Source: JAABQT01 sp035459025
GTDB taxonomy: Bacteria; Pseudomonadota; Gammaproteobacteria; Burkholderiales; SG8-39
Assembly: GCA_035459025.1 (NCBI GenBank)
Contig: DATHYT010000029.1
Coordinates: forward strand, 72,703 to 136,702
Direction: 5' to 3'
DNA: 64,000 nt
This document shows, in pieces, positions 20,502 through 28,453 of this stretch. The notes under the pieces were generated by a model. It was not told the origin of the DNA. It ran no database searches and saw nothing but the letters and a program-made list of their open reading frames with translations. The position numbers and the translations under genes are program-made. Each line of letters opens with the position of its first letter. Position 1 is the first letter of the stretch.

Positions 20502-22226
20502 TCAGGTGCTTTCCCGCGCTTCGTCGCCCGCGCCCGGCAGCGGCACGGGCTCGAGCGGCGCGTCGTAGGGCACGCCGAGCGCGCGCAGCGCGCCCCGCGC
20601 CACTTCCGCAAACACGGGTGCCGCCACCAGGCCGCCGAAGTACTGGCCATTGGCGGGCTCGTCGATCATTACCGCCACCACCAGGCGCGGCTGGCTTGCT
20701 GGGGCGAGGCCGACGAACGAGGCGATGTACCGGTCCACGGCGTAGCCGCCGTTCTCCTGCTTGTGCGCGGTTCCGGTCTTGCCGGCGACGCGCCAGCCCA
20801 TGATGCGCGCGCGCGGCGCGGTGCCGCCCGGCTGCACCGCGAGCTCGAGCATCGCGCGCACCTGGCGCGCGGTTTGCGCGCTCACCACGCGTGTGCCCGG
20901 CGCCGGCGCCTGCGCCTTGAGCAGCGTTGCCGGCACCAGCTCGCCGTCGCGCGCGAAGATGGTGTAGGCGCGCGCCAACTGCATCAGGCTCACCGAGATG
21001 CCGTGGCCGTAGGCCATGGTCGCCTGCTCGATCGGGCGCCAGCTCTCGGCTGCGCGCAGCCTGCCGCTCGCTTCGCCGGGAAAGCCGATGTGCGGCGCGA
21101 CGCCGAATCCGGCGCGCTCGAACAGGCTCCACATGTCCTCCCGGCGCAGCGCCAGCGCGATGCGCGCCGCGCCCACGTTGGAGGACTTCTGGATCACCTG
21201 CGCGACGCTCAGATCGGTCTCCGGGTGCGGGTCCTGGATGGTGTAGTTGGCAATGCGCAGGCCGCCGTTGCCGATGTGCACCAGCGTCGAGGGCGACACG
21301 CGCCCCGACTCGAGCGCCAGCGCCACCGTGAAGGGCTTGAGCGTGGAGCCCGGCTCGAACACGTCGGTGACCGCACGGTTGCGGATCTGGGCGCCCGAAA
21401 GGCGCGCGCGGTTGTTCGGATTGAACGAGGGCACGTTGGCGAGCGCCAGCACTTCTCCCGTGCGCACGTCGATCGCCACCAGCGCGCCCGCCTTTGCCTT
21501 GTGCGCGGCGACCGCGCCCTTCAAGGCGGCGTAGGCGAGGCTCTGGATCTTGCCGTCGATCGAGAGCTGCAGGTCGCGGCCGTCCTGCGCCGCGCGGATC
21601 GACTCGACGTCCTCGACGACGCGACCGCGGCGGTCCTTGATGACGCGGCGGTTGCCCGGGGTGCCGCCCAGGCGCGACTCGAAGGCGAGCTCCACGCCCT
21701 CCTGCCCCGCCTCATCGACGCCGGTGAAACCCACTACGTGAGCAGTCACTTCGCCGCCGGGATAGTAGCGGCGGTACTCACGGTGCTGGTAGATACCCTC
21801 GAGGCCGAGCTGCGCCACCTTGTCGGCGGCCTCCGGCGCGATCTGGCGCTTCAGATAGACGAAGTCGCGCGAGCTGCCCTCGAGCCTGCGGCGCAGCTCG
21901 CGCGCCTCGAGCCCGAGGTGCGCGGCGAGCCGCTTCAGCTGCGCGGGCGAAGCCTGTACGTCCCCGGGGATGGCCCACACCGACTGCACCGGCGTGCTGA
22001 TGGCCAGCGCCTCGCCGTTGCGGTCCACGATCCGCCCGCGCGTGCCCGGCACATCCAGCACCCGGCTGTAGCGCGCCTCGCCCTTTTCCTGCAGGAACTC
22101 GGTCTGCATCGCCTGCAGATACAGCGAGCGCGCGGCGAGCACGAGAAAGGCAGCCACCAGCCCGGCCATCACGAAGCGCGCCCGCCACACCGGCAGGCGC
22201 ACCAGCGCGGGCGCGGCGGCGCTCAC
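20502..22226 (-). CDS. ftsI: FtsI, penicillin-binding protein 3 (septal transpeptidase)
   Basis: FtsI cross-links septal peptidoglycan in the periplasm. The 574-aa protein has one transmembrane anchor (about residues 18-36), a PBP dimer domain starting GTRGRIVDRNGEALA, and a transpeptidase domain with SxxK as STLK at residues 294-297, SxN as SSN in QKSSNVGAA, and KTGT in VAGKTGTAHK. ATG at 22226 overlaps the ftsL stop (ATGA). All catalytic motifs are intact. Confidence 0.98.
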   Translation of the reverse strand: MSAAAPALVRLPVWRARFVMAGLVAAFLVLAARSLYLQAMQTEFLQEKGEARYSRVLDVPGTRGRIVDRNGEALAISTPVQSVWAIPGDVQASPAQLKRLAAHLGLEARELRRRLEGSSRDFVYLKRQIAPEAADKVAQLGLEGIYQHREYRRYYPGGEVTAHVVGFTGVDEAGQEGVELAFESRLGGTPGNRRVIKDRRGRVVEDVESIRAAQDGRDLQLSIDGKIQSLAYAALKGAVAAHKAKAGALVAIDVRTGEVLALANVPSFNPNNRARLSGAQIRNRAVTDVFEPGSTLKPFTVALALESGRVSPSTLVHIGNGGLRIANYTIQDPHPETDLSVAQVIQKSSNVGAARIALALRREDMWSLFERAGFGVAPHIGFPGEASGRLRAAESWRPIEQATMAYGHGISVSLMQLARAYTIFARDGELVPATLLKAQAPAPGTRVVSAQTARQVRAMLELAVQPGGTAPRARIMGWRVAGKTGTAHKQENGGYAVDRYIASFVGLAPASQPRLVVAVMIDEPANGQYFGGLVAAPVFAEVARGALRALGVPYDAPLEPVPLPGAGDEAREST

Positions 22227-22495
22227 TTGCCCCCCGCCACGGCGACGACGCGCACCTGGCGCGCGTCCGGCGTGCGCATGCCGAGCGTGCCGGTGGCCAC
22301 GCGCTCGATGCGCGTGTGCAGCGCCCAGGTGCTCGCCTCGAGCTGCAGCTTGCCGTACTCGACGTCGAGCTCGCGGGCGCGCGCCTGCGCACGCTCGAGC
22401 TCGGAGAAGAGCCTGCGGGCCTTGTGCTGGGAGGTAACGAGCCCGAGCGCGCAGACGACGAGAACCAGGAGGAGGAGGAGGTTCAGCTTCGCCAC
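22223..22495 (-). CDS. ftsL: FtsL, divisome bitopic membrane protein
   Basis: A 90-aa bitopic protein that forms a coiled-coil complex with FtsB and FtsQ. It begins with GTG at 22495 (MAKLNLLLLLVLVVCALGL); the N-terminal helix is the membrane anchor, followed by a heptad-like segment SQHKARRLFSELERAQARAR and a C-terminal stretch with MRTPDARQVRVV. It overlaps rsmH by 13 nt and ftsI by 4 nt. The family has low sequence conservation, so position is part of the evidence. Confidence 0.93.
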   Translation of the reverse strand: MAKLNLLLLLVLVVCALGLVTSQHKARRLFSELERAQARARELDVEYGKLQLEASTWALHTRIERVATGTLGMRTPDARQVRVVAVAGGK

Positions 22496-23466
22496 GCGTC
22501 GGGCTCGATTCGGTCGATCAGGGACGGGTCATAGGGGGCGGCCGTGCGCTCCGCCACACGCAGCACGGCGCTGCGCGCGCGCGGATTGGCCGCGGTTTCG
22601 GCGCGCCCCGGGCGCACCGGCTTGCCCACGATTCTGAGCAAGGCTTGTGGCAACTCGCTGGCGCGCAGCGGCAAATCCCGGGGCAGTGCAGGGCGCGCGC
22701 AAGCTTGCAGGAAGCGTTTCACGATGCGGTCTTCGAGCGAGTGAAAGGCGATCACCGCCAGCCGTCCCTCCGGGGCGAGGCGCGCGAGCGCCTGCGGCAG
22801 CATCAGCGACACTTCCTCAAGCTCCCGATTGACGAGAATCCGTAGAGCTTGAAAGGTGCGCGTCGCCGGATCCTGGCCCGGCTCCCGTGTGCGGACCGCC
22901 GCACCCACGAGATCGGCAAGTTCGCGGGTCGTGCGGAGGGGCGCGTGCCGGCGAGCAGCAACAATCGCCGCTGCAATCTGTTTAGCAAACCGTTCTTCCC
23001 CATATCCCCCGATGGCCTCCCTGAGTTCGGATTCGCTTGCCGCCGCGAGCCAATCCGCGGCGCTCGCGCCCTGCGACGGATCCATGCGCATGTCGAGCGG
23101 CCCGTCGGCGCGGAAGGAGAACCCGCGCTGCGGATCGTCGAGCTGCGGCGAAGACACGCCGAGGTCGAACAGCATCCCCTGCACGAGCGCCGCACCTTGT
23201 GCCTCCAGTGCTTGCGCGAGCGCGCCGAAAGACGCGTGCGTGATGGAAAAGCGCGCATCGGCGATGGCGCGCGCCGCCGACACTGCCTGCGGGTCGCGGT
23301 CCAGCGCGATGAGCCGCCCGCGCGGGCCGAGCCGCTCGAGGATCAGCCGGCTGTGCCCGCCGCGCCCGAAGGTGCCGTCCACGTAGACGCCATCGGCGCG
23401 GATCGCCAGCGCATCGAGCGCCTCGGCGGCGAGGACGGGGCGATGCGTGCCGGGCGCAGCGCTCAT
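22483..23466 (-). CDS. rsmH: RsmH (MraW), 16S rRNA m4C1402 methyltransferase
   Basis: Methylates N4 of C1402 in 16S rRNA using S-adenosylmethionine. The 327-aa protein begins MSAAPGTHRPVLAAEAL with the family THxPVL motif. The SAM loop is VDGTFGRGGHS, followed by ALDRDPQAV, FDLGVSSPQLDDPQRGFSF and FHSLEDRIVKRF. It is 9 nt after mraZ, as in almost all dcw clusters. Confidence 0.98.
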   Translation of the reverse strand: MSAAPGTHRPVLAAEALDALAIRADGVYVDGTFGRGGHSRLILERLGPRGRLIALDRDPQAVSAARAIADARFSITHASFGALAQALEAQGAALVQGMLFDLGVSSPQLDDPQRGFSFRADGPLDMRMDPSQGASAADWLAAASESELREAIGGYGEERFAKQIAAAIVAARRHAPLRTTRELADLVGAAVRTREPGQDPATRTFQALRILVNRELEEVSLMLPQALARLAPEGRLAVIAFHSLEDRIVKRFLQACARPALPRDLPLRASELPQALLRIVGKPVRPGRAETAANPRARSAVLRVAERTAAPYDPSLIDRIEPDAWRS

Positions 23467-23475
23467 CGCCCGCGC

Positions 23476-23925
23476 TCACAGCGAGAAATCCTCCATGCCG
23501 GGGGGCGCGCTCGGGGGTCCGGAGAGCGCGTGGGCGAGCTTGTCGTCCCAGCGCGCGGAGTCCCAGAGCTCGAAGTAGTGGCCCTGGCCGACGAGCATGG
23601 CGTCGCGCTCGAGCCGGGCGTGCTGGCGCAGCGCGCCCGAGAGCAGGATGCGGCCGGAACCGTCGGGCTGCACGTGCTCCTCGAAGCCGAGCAGCAGTCG
23701 CTTCCACCAGCTCGCCTGCGGGTGAAAGCTGGGAAAAGACTGCGCCTGCGTGCGCACTGGCTCCCAGGCGGCGGGGGGATACAGGAGCACGCAGCCCTCG
23801 GGGTGCGCGGTGAGCACGAGGTGGCGCGCGTCAGCGAGCAGCGCGGCGCGATGGCGCGTGGGGATGGCGAGCCGGCCCTTTGCGTCCAGCGTGACCACCG
23901 TTGCGCCGTGGAACGTTCCACCCAT
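23476..23925 (-). CDS. mraZ: MraZ, dcw-cluster transcriptional repressor
   Basis: MraZ is a ring-forming DNA-binding protein that represses its own dcw operon. I chose the ATG at 23925 (149 aa, MGGTFHGATVVTLDAKGRLA), because MraZ proteins begin just ahead of the first SpoVT-AbrB-like domain; an in-frame ATG at 23982 would add 19 residues that lie over the operator repeats. Two DxxxGR signatures are present: TLDAKGRLAIP (about residue 12) and QPDGSGRILLS (about residue 87), one per domain. Phased GTGG repeats just upstream fit autoregulation. Confidence 0.95.
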   Translation of the reverse strand: MGGTFHGATVVTLDAKGRLAIPTRHRAALLADARHLVLTAHPEGCVLLYPPAAWEPVRTQAQSFPSFHPQASWWKRLLLGFEEHVQPDGSGRILLSGALRQHARLERDAMLVGQGHYFELWDSARWDDKLAHALSGPPSAPPGMEDFSL

Positions 23926-23958
23926 GCCCCGTTTTCTCCAAGGCGGACGGGGCATGAA

Positions 23959-24002
23959 CCACGCCTCCCCGTGTTCCGCCACTTTTTTCTACCTTTTTCC
24001 AC
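23959..24002 (-). promoter_or_regulatory. MraZ operator: GTGG repeats at 10-bp spacing
   Basis: On the minus strand GTGG occurs at 24002-23999, GTAG at 23992-23989, GTGG at 23982-23979 and GTGG at 23962-23959, all in the same 10-bp phase; the fourth slot (23972-23969) holds the degenerate ACGG. Known MraZ sites are TGGG/GTGG-like repeats one helical turn apart upstream of mraZ. The array covers the -10 and transcription start of the mraZ promoter, fitting repression. Confidence 0.75.
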
Positions 24003-24030
24003 TCTATGCGACAAAAGGGGCGGCGGTCAA
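24001..24030 (-). promoter_or_regulatory. mraZ / dcw operon promoter
   Basis: Minus strand: -35 TTGACC (24030-24025), 18-bp spacer, -10 TAGAGT (24006-24001). Five of six and four of six consensus bases match sigma70-type elements. The predicted start near 23994 gives a leader of about 70 nt to the mraZ ATG. It is the best-formed promoter in the window and would drive the whole 16-gene cluster. Confidence 0.75.
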
Positions 24031-24106
24031 GGCAATTCTTTTTGCCTGACAATGACTTAGCTGCGTTTCCTGGGGGCGTTTCTTGAAATAAAACTACTAT
24101 ATATAT

Positions 24107-24128
24107 CAGTAGCTTATAAAAGCTACTG
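24107..24128 (-). terminator. AT-rich perfect palindrome behind the LDH2-family gene
   Basis: CAGTAGCTT-ATAA-AAGCTACTG forms a perfect 9-bp stem with a 4-nt loop. Reading the minus strand it follows the stop at 24154 by about 25 nt and precedes ATATATATAGTAGTTTTATTTC, so it may terminate the dehydrogenase transcript before the mraZ promoter. The surrounding 24060-24130 stretch is strikingly AT-rich for this genome, so a regulator-binding role is also possible. Confidence 0.5.
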
Positions 24129-24153
24129 AAAGTGCTGTCTTAGAACTACGGCC

Positions 24154-25230
24154 TTAGCCGGCGGCCAGACGGTCGAGCTTCGCGGCCTCCACGCCCAGCT
24201 TGGCCCCGGCCGCATGGATCTCCTGCCAGGTGTTGGCGTCGACGGCGATGCCCTCCTTTTCGCGGCGCGCGCGCGTCTCGCGCTCCGGATCGCCCGCGAT
24301 GCGCACGCGATCGATGCCCGGCGCGGGCGGCGAGCGCTTCACCCAATCGATGAATGCGCGCGCCTCGCGCTCGAACACGTCCGCGGTGCCGAGCTTCTTC
24401 GGATCGATGAGGATCGAGAGCATGCCGTTCAGCACGCGCTTCTTCGAGCGGTCGGTCGTGTGCCAGGTGCCGCCGCCCGAGAGCGCGCCGCCGAGCAGTT
24501 CGCACACGACGGCGAGCCCATAGCCCTTGTGCAGCCCGAAAGTCGTCAGCGCGCCGAAGGGCTCGATCACGCCGAAGCGCGCCTCCAGCGTCGGGTTGCC
24601 CTTGTCGTCGAGCAGCAGCCCCGGCGGCAGCTTCTCGCCCTTGTTGTGCGCGACGCGCACCTTGCCCTGCGCCACGCCGCTCGTCGCCATGTCGAGGATG
24701 AACGGCGGCTGCCCGGCGAGGGGCACGCCGATGGTGCAGGGATTGGTGCCGAAGCGCGCGTCGCTGCCGCCGAAGGGCGCGACGATGGAGCGCGAGATCA
24801 CGTTGACGAAGCTGAGCGAGACCAGCCCCTGCGCCACCGCCTGCTCGGCCCACTGGCCGATGCGGCACAGATGATGCGAGTTGGCGAGCGCCATCACGCA
24901 CACGCCATGCTGCTTCGCGCGCTCGATGGCGATGTCGGTGGCCTCCAGTCCGATCACCTGCCCGTAGCCCGCCTGGCCGTCGAGCGCAACGAGCGCGCCG
25001 CCGTCGAGCTTCATCACCGGGTGGCGATTGGGTTGCAGCCCGCCTTCCTTCAGCGATTCGACATAGCGCGGGATCATGCCGATGCCGTGCGAATCGTGGC
25101 CGGTGAGGTTGGCGGTGACGAGATTCTCGGCGACGAGCTCGGCTTCGCGCGGCTCGCTGCCGCCGGCGAGGACGATCGCCTCGATGGCGCGCGCGAGCGG
25201 CGCGGCCTGGAAGACGTGGGATTTGGGCAT
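24154..25230 (-). CDS. LDH2 / malate-ureidoglycolate dehydrogenase family oxidoreductase
   Basis: A predicted NAD(P)-dependent dehydrogenase of the LDH2 fold (L-sulfolactate, malate, ureidoglycolate and delta-1-piperideine-2-carboxylate enzymes). The ATG at 25230 gives 358 aa starting MPKSHVFQAAPL, family-normal length. Visible: TGHDSHGIGMIPRY near residue 44, the catalytic-His region NSHHLCRIGQWAEQAV, PFGGSDARFGTNP and LDMATSGVAQGKVRVA. It is divergent from the CoA-transferase genes with only 42 nt between starts. A 2-hydroxy/2-oxo acid substrate is expected; which one cannot be told. Confidence 0.88.
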   Translation of the reverse strand: MPKSHVFQAAPLARAIEAIVLAGGSEPREAELVAENLVTANLTGHDSHGIGMIPRYVESLKEGGLQPNRHPVMKLDGGALVALDGQAGYGQVIGLEATDIAIERAKQHGVCVMALANSHHLCRIGQWAEQAVAQGLVSLSFVNVISRSIVAPFGGSDARFGTNPCTIGVPLAGQPPFILDMATSGVAQGKVRVAHNKGEKLPPGLLLDDKGNPTLEARFGVIEPFGALTTFGLHKGYGLAVVCELLGGALSGGGTWHTTDRSKKRVLNGMLSILIDPKKLGTADVFEREARAFIDWVKRSPPAPGIDRVRIAGDPERETRARREKEGIAVDANTWQEIHAAGAKLGVEAAKLDRLAAG

Positions 25231-25240
25231 GGGGGCGGAG

Positions 25241-25248
25241 TTTATAAT
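25241..25248. promoter_or_regulatory. Overlapping divergent -10 elements (LDH2 gene / CoA-transferase)
   Basis: Plus strand 25243-25248 is a perfect TATAAT, 24 nt before the CoA-transferase alpha ATG. Minus strand 25246-25241 reads TATAAA, 10 nt before the dehydrogenase ATG. The two -10s overlap, so the divergent promoters probably exclude one another or share a regulator. No strong -35 is seen for either. Confidence 0.55.
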
Positions 25249-25272
25249 GGCCCGGACCGCAGCGACGCCGCC

Positions 25273-25953
25273 ATGATCGACAAATTCATCGCTACTGCCG
25301 AACAGGCACTCGCCGACGTCCCCGACGGTGCCACCATCATGATCGGCGGTTTCGGCAACGCGGGCATGCCTGCCGCGTTGATCGACACGCTGATCGCGCA
25401 AGGGGCGACAAACCTCACGGTGGTCAATAACAACGCCGGCAACGCCGACGCCGGGCTCGCGGCGCTGATCGGCATGAAGCGCGTCAAGAAGATCCTGTGC
25501 TCCTTCCCGCGGCAAACCGACTCCTGGCATTTCGACAAGGCGTTTCGCGCCGGCGAGATCGAGCTGGAGCTCGTGCCGCAGGGCACGCTCGCCGAGCGCA
25601 TCCGCGCCGCCGGCGCCGGGATCGGCGCGTTCTACACGCCGACGGCGTTCGGCACGCGCCTCGCCGAGGGCAAGGAAACGCGCCGCATCGGCGACATCGA
25701 CTACGTGCTCGAGTACCCGATCCACGCCGACTACGCGCTGATCAAGGCCGATCGCGCCGACCGCTGGGGCAACCTCACCTACCGCATGACCGCGCGCAAT
25801 TTCGGGCCGATCATGGCCGCCGCCGCGCGCATCACCGTGGCGCAGGTGCGCGAGACCGTGCAGCTCGGCGAGCTCGATCCCGAGGTGGTGGTGACCCCCG
25901 GCATCTTCGTGCAGCGCATCGTGCGCATCCCTTCGCTGAGGCAAGCCGCATGA
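25273..25953 (+). CDS. 3-oxoacid CoA-transferase, subunit A (PcaI/ScoA type)
   Basis: Alpha subunit of a family I CoA-transferase that moves CoA from succinyl-CoA to a 3-oxo acid (acetoacetate or 3-oxoadipate). The 226-aa protein starts MIDKFIATAEQAL and has the CoA-binding glycine motif MIGGFGNAGMP, then LTVVNNNAGN and FPRQTDSWHFD. The overall pattern resembles betaproteobacterial PcaI/ScoA. No other pca genes are nearby, so 3-oxoadipate is not favoured by context. Its stop overlaps the subunit B start (ATGA). Confidence 0.92.
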   Translation: MIDKFIATAEQALADVPDGATIMIGGFGNAGMPAALIDTLIAQGATNLTVVNNNAGNADAGLAALIGMKRVKKILCSFPRQTDSWHFDKAFRAGEIELELVPQGTLAERIRAAGAGIGAFYTPTAFGTRLAEGKETRRIGDIDYVLEYPIHADYALIKADRADRWGNLTYRMTARNFGPIMAAAARITVAQVRETVQLGELDPEVVVTPGIFVQRIVRIPSLRQAA

Positions 25954-26600
25954 AAAAGCTCGACCGCAAGCAGATCGCCGCGCGCCTCGCGCGCGACATC
26001 CCCGACGGCGCCTACGTGAACCTCGGCATCGGCCTGCCGACGCTGGTGGCCGACTATTTGCCGAGGGACCGCGAAATCGTCCTGCACAGCGAGAATGGCG
26101 TGCTCGGCATCGGCCCGCGCCCGGCGCCGGGCGCGGAAGACGAGGACCTGATCAACGCCGGCAAGGAGCCGGTGACGCTGCTGAAGGGCGGCGCGTTCTT
26201 CCACCACGCCGACTCGTTCGGCATGATCCGCGGCCGGCACCTCGATTACTGCGTGCTCGGCGCCTTCCAGGTCTCGGCAAAGGGCGACCTCGCCAACTGG
26301 CACACGGGCGGCGCGGACGCGATTCCGGCGGTCGGCGGCGCCATGGACCTCGCGGTGGGCGCTAAGCACGTCTTCGTCATGATGGAGCACCTGACGAAGG
26401 ACGGGAAATCCAAGATCGTCGAGCGCTGCACCTATCCCCTCACGGGCGCGCACTGCGTCGACCGCATCTACAGCGATCTCGCGGTGATCGACGTGAAGCC
26501 CGACGGGCTGCACGTGGTCGAGATCGTGGGGGAGCTCCCGTTCGAGGAGCTGCAGCGCCTGACGGGCGTCCCCCTGAAACGCCTCGCTACTGCGGCTTGA
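25950..26600 (+). CDS. 3-oxoacid CoA-transferase, subunit B (PcaJ/ScoB type)
   Basis: Beta subunit, 216 aa, carrying the catalytic glutamate that forms the enzyme-CoA thioester: Glu48 in HSENGVLGIG. Other family stretches: YVNLGIGLPTLVADY, NAGKEPVTLLKGGAFFHHADSF split by the usual pattern, and GGAMDLAVGAKHVFVMMEH. It starts inside the subunit A stop. Its last 14 nt overlap the convergent Bug-receptor gene on the other strand. Confidence 0.93.
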   Translation: MKKLDRKQIAARLARDIPDGAYVNLGIGLPTLVADYLPRDREIVLHSENGVLGIGPRPAPGAEDEDLINAGKEPVTLLKGGAFFHHADSFGMIRGRHLDYCVLGAFQVSAKGDLANWHTGGADAIPAVGGAMDLAVGAKHVFVMMEHLTKDGKSKIVERCTYPLTGAHCVDRIYSDLAVIDVKPDGLHVVEIVGELPFEELQRLTGVPLKRLATAA

Positions 26601-27546
26601 TGCCGGCGTCGCGCACCACCTTGCCGTAGGTCTCGATCTCCTCGCGCACGAACTTCGCGAACTCGCCGCTCGACATGTCCATCGCGTCGTTGCCCAGGTT
26701 GGCGAGCTTCTCGCGCACGCCCGGATCAGCGAGCGCCCTGCGCACATCGGCGTTCACCTTCGCGACGATGTCCGCCGGCGTGCCCGCGGGCGCCCACACG
26801 CCAAACCACAGCGGCGAGTCCGCGCCCTTCACGCCCGCCTCGCCCGTCGTCGGCACCTCCGGCATCTGCGGGTTGCGCTTCGGCGTGCTGACCGCAAGGG
26901 GACGGAGCTTCCCGCTCTTCACGTTCGCCAGCGCGGCCGAGATCGGCGCCCAGTAGCAGTCCACGGAATTGCTGAGGATCGCCGCGATCACCTCCGGCGT
27001 GCCCTTGAAGGGCACCTGCGTCACCTTGATGTCGGCGGCGGCAAGAAAGCGCTCGGTGTTCAGATGCGTGCCGCTGCCGATGCCGGCGTGGCCGAAGTTG
27101 ATCTTGCCCGGGTTCGCCTTCGCATAATTGACCAGGTCCATGACCGTTTTGTGCGGCGAGTTCACGCCGACCACCAGCACGTTGGGCTGCGAGGTGAGCG
27201 GCACCACGTCGACGAATGCCTTCAGCGTGTCGTAGGGCAGCTTGGCGTAGATCGCGGGATTCACGGCATGCGCCGACGAGTTGATCAACAGCATGTAGCC
27301 GTCGGGGGCGGCGGTGGCGACGACGTTCGAGCCGATCGAGCCGCCGGCGCCGGCGCGATTCTCGGCGACCACCGGCTGGCCCCAGTACTCCGACACCTTG
27401 GCCATCACCAGGCGCCCGACGATGTCGGTCGAGCTGCCGGGCGTGAACGAGATGATCGCGCGCACCGGCTTGTTGGGATAGCCCTGCGCCAGCGCCTGCG
27501 AAGCGGCAAGCGCGAGCGCCGCGAACAGCAATCTACGAAAGCCCAT
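26587..27546 (-). CDS. Bug-family (TctC-like) tripartite tricarboxylate transporter receptor, orphan
   Basis: Periplasmic solute-binding protein of the TTT/Bug family, 319 aa. The signal peptide is MGFRRLLFAALALAASQALA with cleavage before QGYPNKPVR, the usual Bug N-terminus. Conserved: IISFTPGSSTDIVGRL, ENRAGAGGSIGSNVVA and a C-terminal EEIETYGKVVRDAGIKPQ. No TctA/TctB membrane genes are adjacent, as for most Bug proteins in Burkholderiales. It overlaps the preceding dehydrogenase gene by 14 nt, suggesting a shared substrate pathway; ligand probably a carboxylate. Confidence 0.93.
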   Translation of the reverse strand: MGFRRLLFAALALAASQALAQGYPNKPVRAIISFTPGSSTDIVGRLVMAKVSEYWGQPVVAENRAGAGGSIGSNVVATAAPDGYMLLINSSAHAVNPAIYAKLPYDTLKAFVDVVPLTSQPNVLVVGVNSPHKTVMDLVNYAKANPGKINFGHAGIGSGTHLNTERFLAAADIKVTQVPFKGTPEVIAAILSNSVDCYWAPISAALANVKSGKLRPLAVSTPKRNPQMPEVPTTGEAGVKGADSPLWFGVWAPAGTPADIVAKVNADVRRALADPGVREKLANLGNDAMDMSSGEFAKFVREEIETYGKVVRDAGIKPQ

Positions 27547-28453
27547 CTTTGACCTCCACGTTTTCAGGTTTTAGTTCCATGCCGGAGGCCTCGGCCTGCT
27601 GCACAAGCAGCGCGGCGAAATCCTCCTCCCTCATGCCCCTTCCCATCATCGACTGGATCAGGTCGCGCGCGGCCGCGGCGAGCGGCATCGGCACTTCGAA
27701 GCGGCGCGCCGCCTCCAGCCCCAGGTCCATGTCCTTTCTCAGCAGCTCCGGCGTGAACGTGACCTTGAAATCGAGGTTGACGAACGCCGGCGTCTTGTAG
27801 CGCGTGAACATCGAGCCCATCACGCTCTGGTTGAGAAACTCAAGGAACGCGTGCCGCGGCACCCCCGCCTTCTCGGCCAGCACCGTGATCTCGGCGAGCG
27901 ACTGGATCACCACGCCGAGAAATACGTTGTGGCAGATCTTGACGATGCGCGCGAGCTCGCCCTCCCCGACGTAACTCGCCGCCGGTGCGATCAGCTTCAG
28001 AAGCGGCAGCGCCTCGTCGAACGACCTGCGCGGCCCCGAGCAGACGAACGAGAGCTTGCCCGCCTTGATCACCTTGGCGTTGCCCGACACGGGCGCGGCC
28101 AGATAGTCGATGCCGCGCTCCGCGAGCAGCGCGCGCAGCTCGGCGGAGCCTTCGAGCGATATCGACGAGCACTCGATCACCAGGCGTGGCTGCGCGCTTC
28201 CCGCGAGCAGCGCCTGCATCACCTGCTTGACGTCCTTCCAAGTGGCGACCATGCAGAACACGATGTCGCGGCCCGCAAGCTCGGAAAGGTTGGCGGCGAT
28301 CTTCGCCCCGTATTGCGCGAGCGGCTCGGCCTTGGCGCGCGTGCGGTTCCACACCAGCACGTCGGCGCCGCCTCTTGCGAGGCGCGCGGCCATCTCGACG
28401 CCCATGCGTCCCGCGCCGATCCAGCCGACCGAGGGCCTAGTAGGGGTTGGCAA
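27533..28453 (-). CDS. Beta-hydroxyacid dehydrogenase (HIBADH/GarR-type)
   Basis: A 306-aa NAD(P)-dependent oxidoreductase of the 3-hydroxyisobutyrate / tartronate semialdehyde dehydrogenase superfamily. The dinucleotide loop is GWIGAGRMGVEMA near residue 10. The substrate motif is APVSGNAKVIKAGKLSF, and the catalytic Lys motif KICHNVFLG. It starts with TTG at 28453, with GAGGAG about 6 nt upstream, overlapping the M24-fold gene by 17 nt, and is itself overlapped by the Bug gene. Substrate not determinable. Confidence 0.88.
   Translation of the reverse strand: MPTPTRPSVGWIGAGRMGVEMAARLARGGADVLVWNRTRAKAEPLAQYGAKIAANLSELAGRDIVFCMVATWKDVKQVMQALLAGSAQPRLVIECSSISLEGSAELRALLAERGIDYLAAPVSGNAKVIKAGKLSFVCSGPRRSFDEALPLLKLIAPAASYVGEGELARIVKICHNVFLGVVIQSLAEITVLAEKAGVPRHAFLEFLNQSVMGSMFTRYKTPAFVNLDFKVTFTPELLRKDMDLGLEAARRFEVPMPLAAAARDLIQSMMGRGMREEDFAALLVQQAEASGMELKPENVEVKDGLS

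Noticed and set aside
25273..26600. Naming the CoA-transferase pair pcaI/pcaJ
   Set aside because: Sequence fits PcaIJ and ScoAB equally by eye, and no protocatechuate genes are nearby.
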